From Topomyia yanbarensis (taxonomy: Eukaryota; Arthropoda; Insecta; Diptera; Culicidae), in the NCBI RefSeq assembly GCF_030247195.1, contig NC_080672.1, forward strand, positions 364,676,271 to 364,740,270: 64,000 nucleotides of DNA, read 5' to 3'. This document shows, piece after piece, positions 12,715 to 23,964 of the stretch. Each line of letters starts with the position of its first letter. Position 1 is the first letter of the stretch. Made by a program: the position numbers and the translations under genes. A model generated the notes under the pieces. That model had not been told where the DNA came from and ran no database searches. It was given only the letters and a program-made list of their open reading frames with translations.

Positions 12715-13345
12715 TTATATACAGTTATGGACAAAACAATAATACAAAAACTGCAGCGTTTATACTTTTTGTTGCATCACTAACCTCCATGTTATGATTA
12801 AGATGGTGTCATCTAGTGGCGGACACTAGAAATGATGGTGAATGAGCGTTGCCAACTTTGTGGCATAAAAAGGAATGTGATGATCACGCGAATTAAAAAC
12901 GAACGTTTACTGATAACGTTATTTCCCAATTTTTTCAGTTTAAATATTATTGTAAGTATATTCAACTTTGATGAAAGCATAGAGAATTACATTAACACCC
13001 TATTGTGAGCGAATTTGTTATAAGCTTACAGAGAAAGAGGCGGTTGGAAAATATCAAAATATCAATTACGACAAAGCGGAATTAAGTGTAGGAAAAAAAT
13101 AATTAGTAAAAGAAGGAAAATCGCAGCGAGATATTGCTTTGGACTTCTAGAAAGACCGACAACATGTTTTCAATATTCGGCTTGATGCAAAACGACTGAA
13201 CACTCAAACAACTTTCCACTGTGGATCCTTTCAAACCAGTATCGAAAATCAGCCAATCCGTCATAATATCGCAAATTTACATAACGAAGGGCTGAATGAG
13301 AACACAAGTTGTTCCAAAAATCAGCCCTGCGTTATGCAACGTTTT
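12715..13345 (+). pseudogene. Tc1-like element remnant, 5' part
   Basis: The left end TACAGTTATGGACAAAACAA (12720-12739) is of the type that starts many insect Tc1 elements. About 370 bases on, the reading VKEGKSQRDIAL (13108-13143) matches the helix-turn-helix of Tc1 transposases (G.SQREIA). DPFKPVSKISQSVI (about 13223-13264) then fits the second DNA-binding subdomain. Stops and frameshifts are frequent. No catalytic DDE part and no right end are visible. The hAT-type element starting at 13546 lies just downstream and may have interrupted it. Confidence 0.6.
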
Positions 13346-13599
13346 GTGCAGGTTGAGTATACAAGATGCGAGCGGTGCCGAATTCACCACGCTCAGTAAA
13401 ATTCAAAAATTCTTTTTAGATTACATAATTGTTAAAATTGATTTATTGTGCTATATTTATAAATCAAATTTCGTTTTAAAAATTGCACTTGCGTTCAAAA
13501 ATGGGAGGTTTATTACTGCAGTAAATAGCAAATACAAGTACTAGTTAGGGTGACCATATCAGACGAGTAAAAAACCAGGACAGTCGAAAGAGTACTGAT

Positions 13600-14512
13600 T
13601 CCCCCCGTTACCTCTCAATCGACATTGCCTGTTCCGCATGTTTTCGGCTTGCAGAGAGCAGTCTGTGCGCTTGTGACGAGGGCTATCACGACATCGAGCA
13701 CGTTGTCTGGGTGTGCGCCGGGTATTGTGACACCAGGTCTCAGTTAAAGAATTCCCTTCGGGCCCGAGGTAGACCGTCCAATGTTCCAGTTCGTGATATT
13801 CTGGCAATTCGCGATTTCCCCTATATGCCCCTTATTTATACTTTCATAAAAACGATAAATATCCCAATTTAGCCCCTCTCTTTTATTTCTCGTTTTTAGA
13901 AGTTTCCTTCTGCCTTGTGGAACCGATCAGCTGCAGAGTGCCACTATGTAACCGCCGTCGCCCTTGCCACTACGGAAACTGAAGCGAGAGCGACTCGAGG
14001 TCCGATGACTCTTGAAGGATTCCACGCGGGTCCGAAGTATACTATCCGCCAATTCGACCTACTAGACTGAGTCACTAATTTGTTTCGGCGATCCCCCGTT
14101 TGCCCGAAAGTTGCAAGTTTTGCTCTTCTCTCCCGGTCACCATATACGCCTTCTCTCCCCTGTCCTTGATACAACTGCTGCTACAGTGATGTGGAAATAA
14201 GCCCCCCTCTGGATATCTTGACCAAGCATAAGTCTTCGTTAAAAAATCAAATTTGTGTTCAATTCCTAGTTTTAAGATAGCTGTAATTTTTACTCTTTGT
14301 TCAAACTATTGTCCTCCATCTTGTAAACAGAATTGTATCCCTAGTATTAAGACATCTGTGAAATTTCTCATAAATATTTGTTCCCTCTTTTTTGTACCAA
14401 ACTATATTGTTGGTTTTAAGGTAACTGTAAAATATTTCGTAAAAATTTCGTGTAAAAAAAATATTTCAACATTGTAACCTCCTAGTTTTAAGATACCCAA
14501 AATGTAAAAACA
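13600..14512 (+). pseudogene. I/R1-group LINE C-terminus and 3' UTR
   Basis: After about 50 bases of hAT end, the plus strand reads LNRHCLFRMFSACREQSVRL, then CDEGYHDIEHVVWVCAGY, then SLRARGRPSNVPVRDILA. This is the Cys/His C-terminal domain that follows RNase H in several mosquito LINEs (C..GxxDxEHxxWxC, RARGRPPxVPVRD). Coding ends near 13869. From about 14268 to 14500 the 3' UTR carries a degenerate repeated motif, CCTAGTTTTAAGATAGCTGT, at 14268, 14340 and 14480, as in related 3' UTRs. The RT is missing on the 5' side, so this is a 5'-truncated copy, probably inserted in the hAT element or captured by it. Confidence 0.75.
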
Positions 14513-14628
14513 AAAGAAAGTTCTGCGTGCTGGCAGGCAGAGTTTGGACAGTAAAAAAGTTATGGGAGTCTGGGAGGAAGAGCTATGCCAGAAAGTCTTT
14601 CATCGGAATTCCACAGTGGCAGTTCTTG

Positions 14629-14829
14629 CTACACCACTGTAAGCAAACGTTTAATACTGAGATGGTCTGTGCAGTACCGGCGAGGAGTTTTCAGCACTAA
14701 AAACACGACATGGACGTAAATCAGAAACATCAGTGATCCTAAGTAGCTTCCCTGCGCTATGCCTGGCAATCTCCAATGACAACCATTATCTCTCGATTTG
14801 AGAGCTGCAAAACCTACCGTTGTTACCAA
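14629..14829 (-). pseudogene. Jockey-like LINE reverse transcriptase fragment
   Basis: Minus-strand reading LPGIAQGSYLGSLMFLIYVH (around 14770-14710) is the PQGSxLGPLLFLIYVND block, and the following LKTPRRYCTDHLSIKRL aligns to the catalytic YADDL block. There YADD is degraded to YCTD, so the copy is inactive. Only about 65 codons remain. It lies inside the hAT-type insertion, in the opposite strand to the neighbouring LINE tail. Confidence 0.75.
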
Positions 14830-14903
14830 AAATTTCTCCGTTTAATCGATTGTTATATGAAAACTGGCGGATAGCTTGGTGTAAATAATATCAGTTTGAG
14901 CCC

Positions 14904-15330
14904 GAGCTTAAAAAAATTGACATCCCTGCGTGAACTTGAAAGTAAACAAAATTCAATTCATGCACGTCGCGATGAAAGAAATGTTTGGTTCGTTTCCCTC
15001 TTCATTCGTTCTCCCGACACAGCGCATTCAGGTTCCATTCTACCTATGAGAGGGAGTATTGAGCAAAAGTGCACCAAACATTGATTATGCAGTTCACTTA
15101 CGCTCGAAAATGTAAAAGATGCCAGCTTTTGCCTTCAAACTGTCCACATAAAAACAAATAAATGCTTTGGTTGGTGAAGGAATTTATATTTCCTCTACAC
15201 TCAAGCGTTCCATTCTGCATGAAGTTTCAGTCAGTTGGGAAGTTAATGAATGAGGGAGGCGGTGAATCTGAATTTTGGTTTCGGTAAATACAAGCCGAAA
15301 TAAGTAACTGATTTTGAAATTTCGCAGCAC
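14904..15330 (+). repeat. Dispersed repeat, copy 1 (pair with 62404-62799)
   Basis: The sequence from GAGCTTAAAAAAATTGACAT to about TTTCGCAGCAC is matched along its length, with indels, by 62404-62799 in the same orientation. Shared blocks include CATCCCTGCGTGAACTTGAA, AATGCTTTGGTTGGTGAAGG and TTTCAGTCAGTTGG. No coding capacity or clear terminal repeats were found. In the other copy it directly precedes an ORF. It may be the untranslated leader of an unrecognised element. Confidence 0.7.
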
Positions 15331-15465
15331 GTATTTGAGCGCGACATTACATACTCCCTGTTATGTTGTTCGTCCGCTTTTTTTGACTGGGGTAGGATGC
15401 TAGACTCGGCGATTAGTCGCTGTTCAGCGTCCAGGCATGTTAATCGTCCATTAGATATTTCACAC

Positions 15466-16440
15466 GCATTTTATTTGACACTCCTCAATGCATTACCTGC
15501 GCCGTGGAACTTTTTATATTATCAATGTGTAAATAAAAATAAATAAATCGAATTGTATTGTATATCCATTGGATCTTGTATACGCAATTTGTTACTTTGC
15601 GTAAAGATCTTATTTCTTGTTGAAAATCTATTTCACTGCCTCTCGTTGCTTGTGGATCACTTAGTCCGCTTTCTCTAAGTTTATCGTTTTCGTTCATGCT
15701 ATTCTCGCTGTTAATGTTGTATGGGCTTTCATGATTACCTAGTTTGAGTTGCTTGTGGGACCTGCAGGTTACGATCGCGTATCGCGCAGTTGTTTAGGAA
15801 GTAGTAGGCACATCACAATGATCGTTCACGCTGTGCGTACGTTCTGTTGTTCCAGTATGCGTTGGTGCCTGAGCTGCAACTCCGGTGGTTTGTGATTTAG
15901 TTGATGTTGATGAAGTCTGTCCTTCATACGTGCACAGCGTGTTTTGAGATTTGGTCACGCGTTTTGCTTTGAATTGAAAGTTCAGATATGAATGAATAGG
16001 TCTCTCGCATTCTCACGAAACAAAAACCGTTGGAAATACCAAAATTTTCTCCGGGTTTCAAAAACTTAAAGGATTCCACCGTTACGTATTCCGACATGAT
16101 GGTTGTAATAAATTTATTAATAGTACCCAGGTGTAGATCGTGCAGACGCATATCAATCTTATCATTGTCAATATAAACGGGTATCTTGGTCCTAACATTA
16201 TCATGCTCAACGAAGTATTGCATGTTGTCTTCCATTGCGTAGCTTTCCATTATAGCCAAAGTTTTAAATGTGATCAGTAACGAGTGTGGTGAGCTTTCAT
16301 AACGACGACTTTCGTTAGTCTAAACTGCATTTGCAAATTTGCTGTTGAGTTTCAAATATCTTGAAATGAATGATCGATATCGCATCGATGAAAGTAACGG
16401 TGCTTTATTGTTCACACTGGCTTTGGACGAAATTTATTAT
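15466..16440 (-). pseudogene. Gag-only LINE-like element, copy 2 (broken)
   Basis: On the minus strand, frame pieces align along the intact ORF1 at 61064-62068. ANLQMQFRLTKVVVMKAHHT (about 16344-16285) corresponds to the first globular block. ITFKTLAIMESYAMEDNMQY and HDNVRTKIPVYIDNDKID follow after a frame change. NGFCFVRMRE marks the second RRM-like block. The reading then changes frame to a Thr/Ser-rich tail (PTHTGTTERTHSVND) and ends at 15485. It is followed without any RT by the same 3' end: a T-rich stretch, CCACGGC and GTGTCAAATAAA. The CCHC knuckle is missing or unrecognisable. This is a decayed relative of the 61 kb copy, lying within the hAT-type insertion. Confidence 0.75.
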
Positions 16441-17189
16441 TCGATTGCTTTGCTTGTTTATAGTACATTCGTTTGATTCACTGCACTGTTGACAAGCAGA
16501 GCGACTGATTAGGTGCTTTTTTTTCTTTTTATGGAATGGATTTCCAGGAAGACGAAAAAAGCCACTAGCAAGAGAACTCAAGTAGAAGCAGAAGCACCAA
16601 AATGCCGACGTGTCTTTTCAGAGGTACCAAAGGGAATTCTTCGGGTTCCGGATTGAATGACGATTTAAGCCGAGAAGAAGCGCTGGTAACCATTGTTTCA
16701 TCGATATTGACGAGGCACTCTTGAGAGATTAAAAAAAACCATCGGAAGGTACAATTGGGAGAAGCGACTATGTTAAGTTTTGTTTGTCGCATTCCGATTG
16801 AGGATGAGTATACGTTGCAGTTATGGTTGCGGTCAGTCGTTACTGCGATCTAGAGCATAGTGAAAATCGAAGACTGAATAGATAGAAATATATTAGCATT
16901 ACAGGAGAAAAACCAGGACAAATCAAGCATTTTCCTCGACTTCCCAGGACACCAGGACAGTCAATGCAAAACCAGGACATGTCCTGGGAAACCAGGACGT
17001 ATGGTCACCCTAGTACTAGTTACACTAAAAACTTGCTGGCAACCTTAGAGCGGCCTTCAGTAAGCAGTTAGCGCGGCGTGTACGTTTCGGTGAATGTCTC
17101 AATGGTCAGGGTTATTCAGAACTCTCCAGAGTAGGGGTTCTTAGAAATCACCCTGGGTTGTTGCGGACCCCCACGGCTTACCATCGATT

Positions 17190-17590
17190 TTTGCTTTATG
17201 TTATATTTAACACTACTCACTTAGCCGTGGAGCTTTCATGTTTTTACAATATGTAAAAATAAAAAAAATTCACAAAGTTGCTGCGTGTTGAGAACCATTT
17301 TCTTGACGGTACAGCATTAGCTGTATTGTCCACCACAACATGGGAGTTAGCCCATCTGCCTTCTCTTGCGTTATTGTTCACGTCCATGTCTTGATCGGTA
17401 GAGTTTTTATGATGTTCCAAGTCGGAAGTTCTCGTGTTTATTGGCATTTCTTGTGCTGCTAGTTGATCTGGAGACGCTAGACCAATCGTTGTTATTTCGT
17501 TGTTGGTACAGTAAGCTAGTTTCGAAGTACAATGCGCATCAGCTATTGATTGTGTTTTATCAACATCTGAGGAATTTTTCAATTAAGTGG
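17190..17590 (-). pseudogene. Gag-only LINE-like element, copy 3 (3' fragment)
   Basis: The minus-strand frame 17244-17582 is a hydrophilic Asn/Thr/Ser-rich tail (NEITTIGLASPDQLAAQEMP) like the C-terminal part of the family's ORF1. Its end is followed by the shared 3' sequence: TATTTTTACATATTGTAAAA, then CTCCACGGCT, then GTGTTAAATATAA. Again no RT lies between ORF1 and the 3' end. The 5' part is absent. Membership rests mainly on the 3' end match with 62080-62170 and 15466-15540. Confidence 0.6.
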
Positions 17591-17591
17591 C

Positions 17592-17657
17592 TTTTTACTC
17601 ATAAAATGGCGAAATTTTTCTTAAAAAACAACGATTCCGCCATTTTATTAGTAAAAA
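17592..17657. repeat. Near-perfect hairpin
   Basis: The arms TTTTTACTCATAAAATGGCG (17592-17611) and CGCCATTTTATTAGTAAAAA (17638-17657) pair at 19 of 20 positions with a 26-base loop. It could be a tiny palindromic repeat or the joined ends of a deleted element; no function is implied. Confidence 0.75.
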
Positions 17658-18001
17658 ACCGATTTAATCCACCTTGCAGTGAGATGAGACATTTCTTACA
17701 CATTTCACTATTGGATTAGTTTGCAGAACTCACGAGAAGTAGGCACCCAACTAGAGGTGGGATGAAAACAGTTTCTAGTCTTGCACGAATGAAATCTTGA
17801 ATAAACTGAATAAATTATAGAAATCAACAAAACGAACGAAATAAAAAAGTAAAGCAAAAAATGAAATAATAGGTTTTTAAATTCATGAAATGAGTAGAAA
17901 AATTAATGTAAACCAAAATTATAATATACACGAATCAAATTAGATTAGGTTATTAAATAAAAATTAAGATTATATTTAGAAATAGTTATAAGATTAATAG
18001 A

Positions 18002-18152
18002 ATTCATATCTTTGATTTTATGCATTTCATGTTCAGTTATTCGTTTTATTTCATTCAATTTGTTAGTATGAGTCAATTTAACTCATACTAACAAATTGAA
18101 TGAAATAAAACGAATAACTGAACATGAAATGCATAAAATCAAAGATATGAAT
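18002..18152. repeat. Perfect palindrome, 72-bp arms, 7-bp loop
   Basis: The left arm 18002-18073 (from ATTCATATCTTTGATTTTAT to TTAGTATGAGT) is the exact reverse complement of 18081-18152. The loop is CAATTTA. The right arm runs directly into the 9-bp satellite. The arms show no mismatch, unlike all other inverted repeats in the window. Either it is a recent fold-back event at the array edge or an artefact of sequencing or assembly. Confidence 0.9.
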
Positions 18153-20840
18153 AAAATGAATCAAATGAATCAAATGAATCACACGAATCAAATGAATCAT
18201 ATTAATCAAATGAATCAAATGAAGCAAATGAATAAAATGAATCAAATGAATCAAATGAATCAAATGAATCAAATGAATCAAATGAATCAAATGAATCAAA
18301 TGAATCAAGTGAATCAAATGAATCAAATGAATCAAATGAATCAAATGAATGAAATGAATCAAATGAATCACACGAATCAAATGAATCATATTAATCAAAT
18401 GAATCAAATGAATCAAATGAATCAAATGAATCAAATAAATCAAATGAATCAAATGAATCAAATGAATCAAATGAATCAAATGAATCAAATGAATAAAATG
18501 AATCAAATGAATCAAGTGAATCAAATGAATCAAATGAATCAAATGAATCAAATGAATCAAATGAAACAAATGATTCAAATGAGACAAATGAATCAAATGA
18601 ATCAAATGAATCAAATGAATCAAATGAATCAAATGAATCACACGAATCAAATGAATCATATTAATCAAATGAATCAAATGAATCAAATAAATCAAATGAA
18701 TCAAATGAATCAAATGAATCAAATGAATCAAATGAATCAAATGAATCAAATGAATCAAATGAATCAAGTGAATCAAATGAATCAAATGAATCAAATGAAT
18801 CAAATGAATCAAATGAAACAAATGATTCAAATGAGACAAATGAATCAAATGAATCAAATGAATCAAATGAATCAAATGAATCAAATGAATCAAATGAATC
18901 AAATGAATCAAATGAATCAAATGAATCAAATGAATCAAATGAATCAAATGAATCAAATGAATCAAATGAATCAAATGAATCAAATGAATCAAATGAATCA
19001 AATGAATCAAATGAATCAAATGAATCAAATGAATCAAATGAATCAAATGAATCAAATGAATCAAATGAATCAAATGAATCAAATGAATCAAATGAATTAA
19101 ATGAATCAAATGAATCCAATGAATCAAATGAATCAAATGAATCAAATGAACCAAATGAATCAAATGAATCAAATGAAACAAATGATTCAAATGAGACAAA
19201 TGAATCAAATGAATCAAATGAATCAAATGAATCAAATGAATCAAATGAATCAAATGAATCAAATGAATCAAATGAATCAAATGAATCAAACGAATCAAAT
19301 GAATCAAATGAATCAAATGAATCAAATGAATCAAATGAATCACACGAATCAAATGAATCATATTAATCAAATGAATCAAATGAATCAAATAAATCAAATG
19401 AATCAAATGAATCAAATGAATCAAATGAATCAAATGAATCAAATGAATCAAATGAATCAAGTGAATCAAATGAATCAAATGAATCAAATGAATCAAATGA
19501 ATCAAATGAAACAAATGATTCAAATGAGACAAATGAATCAAATGAATCAAATGAATCAAATGAATCAAATGAATCAAATGAATCAAATGAATCAAATGAA
19601 TCAAATGAATCAAATGAATCAAATGAATCAAATGAATCAAATGAATCAAATGAATCAAATGAATCAAATGAATCAAATGAATCAAATGAATCAAATGAAT
19701 CAAATGAATCAAATGAATCAAATGAATCAAATGAATCAAATGAATCAAATGAATCAAATGAATTAAATGAATCAAATGAATCCAATGAATCAAATGAATC
19801 AAATGAATCAAATGAACCAAATGAATCAAATGAATCAAATGAAACAAATGATTCAAATGAGACAAATGAATCAAATGAATCAAATGAATCAAATGAATCA
19901 AATGAATCAAATGAATCAAATGAATCAAATGAATCAAATGAATCAAACGAATCAAATGAATCAAATGAATCAAATGAATCAAATGAATCAAATGAATCAC
20001 ACGAATCAAATGAATCGAATAAATCAAATGAATCAAATGAATCAAATGAATCAAATGAATCAAATGAATCAAATGAATCAAATGAATCAAATGAATCAAA
20101 TGAATCAAATGAATCAAATGAATCAAATGAATCAAATGAATCAAATGAATCAAATGAATCAAATGAATCAAATGAATCAAATGAATCAAATGAATCAAGT
20201 GAATCAAATGAATCAAATGAATCAAATGAATCAAATGAATCAAATGAATCAAATGAATCAAATGAATCAAATGAATCAAATGAATCAAATGAATCAAATG
20301 AATCAAATGAATCAAATGAATCAAATGAATCAAATGAATCAAATGAATCAAATGAATCAAATGAATCAAATGAATCAAATGAATCAAATGAATCAAATGA
20401 ATCAAATGAATCAAATGAATCAAATGAATCCAATGAATCAAATGAACCAAATGAATCAAATGAATCAAATGAAACAAATGATTCAAATGAGACAAATGAA
20501 TCAAATGAATCAAATGAATCAAATGAATCAAACGAATCAAATGAATCAAATGAATCAAATGAATAAAATGAATCAAATGAATCAAATGAATCACACGAAT
20601 CAAATGAATCAAATGAATAAAATGAATCAAATGAATCACATGAATCAAATGAATCAAATGAATCAAATGAATCAAATGAATCAAATGACTCAAATGAATC
20701 ATATGAATCAAATGAATCACATGAATCACAAGAATCAAATTAATCAAATTAATCAAATGAATCAAATTGATTTAATCCATCCAGTGAATACAATGAATCA
20801 AATTAATGAAATGGATCAAATGAATAAAAAGAATGGATAA
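18152..20840. repeat. 9-bp minisatellite (ATGAATCAA)n, about 2.7 kb
   Basis: Nearly 300 copies of the unit ATGAATCAA lie in tandem. Since the unit is three codons long, all frames without stops read as tripeptide repeats: Met-Asn-Gln on plus, Ser-Phe-Asp and His-Leu-Ile on minus (the last open for 895 codons). Variant units mark higher-order structure. The block GAAACAAATGATTCAAATGA occurs at 18563, 18815, 19175, 19508, 19841 and 20471. The block GAATTAAATGAATCAAATGA recurs 666 bases apart (19094 and 19760), exactly 74 units. Spacings are all multiples of 9. No promoter or non-repeat coding flank argues for a protein. Confidence 0.95.
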
Positions 20841-21345
20841 ACAAAATGAATAAAGTAAAAAATAAATGAAATGCATAAATAAAACAAACGAATCAAATAA
20901 ACAAAATGAGCTGAAGTAATAAAATGAATAAAAAGAAGAAAATTGGCAGAATTAAATGCATTGATTAAAATGAAAAATTGAACAATGGTAAAAGGTTATA
21001 AATTAATATAACGAAATAAATTGAATCAAATAAATCATTTTGATGAAATGATTGAAACTGAAAAAGTAGTCAGATTATTAAAATGAAGAAACTGAACAAA
21101 ATGAATAAACTGGAAAAAATGAATAAAATGCATACAATGAAAACAATGAAATGAATGATATGAGAAAAATGCACAAAAATAATAAACTGATCAGAGTGAA
21201 TCCAAAGAATGAAACGAATAAAATAAGTAAAATGAACGCAGATGAACAAAACGAATAAAAAGATACGGTATGAAATAATTAATTAAAATGAAGCGGTCAT
21301 ATATTTGAAGCTAAAAACATTTTTGAATTAAGAAAATGAATAAAC
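20841..21345. repeat. Decayed edge of the AATGAA-rich array
   Basis: The sequence keeps AATGAATAAA-like words and an almost T-poor, A-rich strand bias, but no fixed register. It reads as the mutated margin of the neighbouring satellite. A similar short zone lies before it (17820-18000). Confidence 0.6.
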
Positions 21346-22080
21346 CGGATTGTACGAATTTGAGAACCATTGCATCAAAAAGTTTTGAAATGTTTTGAAA
21401 ATCCCATCTTCTGAGAAAAGGCTAATAAATATGCAATGGACTTTCTAGGGCTTCCATCTCTTTTTGGTTTTATTCTTTTTGTTTTCATGCTTCTTTACTT
21501 GACGGCGTCGTTTTAAGATTATCTGGTGTTTCTACTTTATTGTTGGACCCTAATTATTTATCAGGAACCTGGAACGTTCAATTTGCTTTGGAATTCGAAG
21601 TTTACTTTTTGGTCACATATTCCCGAAAAAAAGATTTATGTACAGAATAGAATTTACTGGTCCAGTATTTTAACACGCAATTGAATATAGTAAAGTGAGA
21701 CAAGGTCACATGTGCTTTCAAGCCCCTTGAACAGAGAACGACAGGGAGAATGCGATTCGTGAATGAGACAGGTAGATATTTCAATGTTTTTATTTGCATT
21801 GAAGTAAATAGTGTAAAATTTCTAGGCTATGTCGATAGCATAAAAGCCGTGCATTCAGTTGATTGCAATGCAGTCTCTTTCCATTCATCCTCATAGCTTT
21901 CATATTGTTTCGTTCCGAATTCTCGTGCAGAAAATATGGATAAATAAGTCCTATACAGACCAATACTGTGAAAAAGAAATGGTGCAAACTACTCAGTATA
22001 TCCAAATATGGACGACGATAAGTTAGAAGACACATTGCAGTTGCATCCCTCATCGAGAGTGGGTACTTTGGGAGACTTCT
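21346..22080. other. Unrecognised AT-rich sequence
   Basis: Only short frames without motifs are present (21602-21799 and 21790-22053, both minus). No repeat relation to the rest of the window was noticed. Confidence 0.25.
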
Positions 22081-22122
22081 TTTCCTGGATCTGATTTGTG
22101 GATATTTTTGGTCTTTGATCCG

Positions 22123-22644
22123 TTATTTTTCATGAAAGTTCGTACCAATACAACGAATGTGCAGCTGATACAACTCATGGTTCATTCGTCTGCGCCACGT
22201 TCCGTCTTCCATCTGCACGCCACCATAGATGGTACGCAACACCTTTCGTTTGAAAACTCCAACGGCGCGTTGGTCCTCCACGAGCATAGTCCAGCTGTCG
22301 TGGCCGTAGAGGACCACCGATTTAATCAGCGTCTTGTAGATAATCAACTTTGTGCGGCGGCGAATTTTGTTCGACCGGAGCGTCCTCCGGAGTCCAAAGT
22401 AGGTACGATTTCCCGCCAAGATCCGTCTTTGAATTTCTCTGCTGTTATCATTATCGTCGGTTACCAGTGAGCATGAATTCGTCGACCATCTCGATTTCGT
22501 CACCGTCAATCCGAACTCGGGTGGGAGGTTCACAATGTCGTCTCTAGAACCTCTTCCTTTCATGTATTTTGTCTTCGAAACGTTGATGGCAAGACCAATC
22601 CTGCTGGCCTCAGATTTCAGTCTTTGAGCATATATTTCATTCAA
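22123..22644 (-). pseudogene. RTE-like LINE reverse transcriptase C-terminal fragment
   Basis: The 173-codon minus frame contains INVSKTKYMKGRG, then VTDDNDNSREIQRRILAGNR, YFGLRRTLRSNKIRRRTKL, IYKTLIKSVVLYGHDSWT, FKRKVLRTIYGG and WRRRMNHELYQL. These blocks in this order are the post-catalytic 'thumb' of RTE-type or related endonuclease/RT proteins common in insects. The RT catalytic core lies upstream and is absent, so the copy is 5'-truncated. Between residues about 45 and 57 the frame (FGLTVTKSRWSTN) replaces the usual DGDEIE..DEF block, which is readable in the next frame, implying two small compensating frameshifts. Confidence 0.85.
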
Positions 22645-22954
22645 AATTCAATAGAGATACGAATAGTTTGAATACCGCACGTGGAATGTCTCTTTTGAAA
22701 ATTTTCATCGTCAAACTTTCATATTACCCAGTTAAGCCAAACATTTTTCGGATATAGCCATGAATTTCCTTAATTATAGTGTAGCTACAGGCTTTGAATA
22801 CAATTGAATTAAAATTGAGTTGATGTAGCAGCAGACAAAAAATAGTTTTGTTTTCTCAAACCTTCGCAATTACAATTAATAAATATTTCAGATTGGCAGA
22901 AGATCTTATCACACAACTTAAAAATGCATATAGAAATAGTTAGATAGATGCGAT
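22645..22954. other. Unrecognised AT-rich sequence
   Basis: No gene or repeat relation is visible; the sequence is A/T-rich and ends at a GA microsatellite. Confidence 0.25.
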
Positions 22955-22965
22955 AGAAGAGAGAC

Positions 22966-23042
<77 letters not shown>
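22955..23042. repeat. (GA)n microsatellite
   Basis: A nearly pure GA run of about 65 bases (22978-23042) is preceded by impure GA/GACA. It is ordinary simple-sequence DNA. Confidence 0.95.
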
Positions 23043-23046
<4 letters not shown>

Positions 23047-23559
23047 GTGGGGGCGTGTGAGGAATGGCAAATGATGGTTAATGCAGTGACATTATTTTTA
23101 TAGGTATATTATTATGATATATTGATTTCTTTCATTCTTGTCATAATTAATGTGAGTAGTAAAAGGAAAAGAGCTAAATTTTCGCTAGACTTTTGGGCTT
23201 CAAACATACAGTTGCTTTCGGTGACGCCACGAGTATAATCATATGAGAAATCTTTTATCTCACTACTAGGTGAATTACTTGTTGATCTGTGTATTGATAT
23301 ACCATCCAACATTTACCTCATGATTGAACGTAATGCCTAATCCAAGAGATAAATACTATAACTCACTGTTTCTTTATCAACACATTATTTTGTCTTTGAA
23401 GTGATCTTATATATTGATTTTTGAGAAATAGTTAATTTATTATAAAGGTAATTCACAAAATGTTCTCAACATCGAATTCCTTGAATCACGTAGATGTGTT
23501 TTCATACCCCGATATTCAAAATCGGTTTAGTTTTGCCCCTAAAACACCATTAAAGCAAT

Positions 23560-23922
23560 GCTCTGTATGAAACAATTTCATTTTTAGTTAGTGGAAATTG
23601 GTAAGCGAGGACTAAAAAGACAAAATGTCTAATATCTCCGCCGCTCGTGCACGGATTTAGACAATCTATAGCTTGTTAGAAAGGTATTTTTACAAGCTTT
23701 CTAATTATGTGCAGTTTGTGGGACAATGTTGTATTGTTAGAAAGTTATTTGCAAAAAACCTGCCGTGTTTTGACAAAATTGCCCATATCTCAGAAAGTAA
23801 ACAACATATCGAAAATCAAAAATAATAGTGTCAAATGGCAACATTAGGCCTTTCATTTGAAACTAATTTCATTAAGATCGGTTCAGCCATTGCTGAGATA
23901 ATTACATGACATTTTGTACATA

Positions 23923-23964
<42 letters not shown>

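Larger units (their letters stand above)
13546..17012. mobile_element. hAT-type composite insertion with 8-bp target duplication
   Basis: The ends are inverted: TAGGGTGACCATA at 13546-13558 and TATGGTCACCCTA at 17000-17012. Just inside each end are further CCAGGAC motifs (several near 16910-16999). The flanks carry a perfect 8-base duplication GTACTAGT (13538-13545 and 17013-17020), the size expected for the hAT superfamily. The 3467-base interior has no recognisable hAT transposase. It carries a LINE C-terminal piece, an RT scrap, a dispersed repeat and a Gag-only element, so it is a non-autonomous or gutted hAT that has taken in other elements. A short frame near 16531-16650 plus could be a relic of its own gene, but it is not identifiable. 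Confidence 0.85.

Noticed and set aside
18078..20765. 895-codon minus-strand open frame (His-Leu-Ile repeats) and its plus-strand partners
   Set aside because: The frame is open only because a stop-free 9-bp unit is repeated. It crosses the palindrome and satellite, and nothing outside the repeat looks coding.
18152..20840. CRISPR-like array
   Set aside because: Units are directly adjacent 9-mers without spacers, in eukaryotic DNA.
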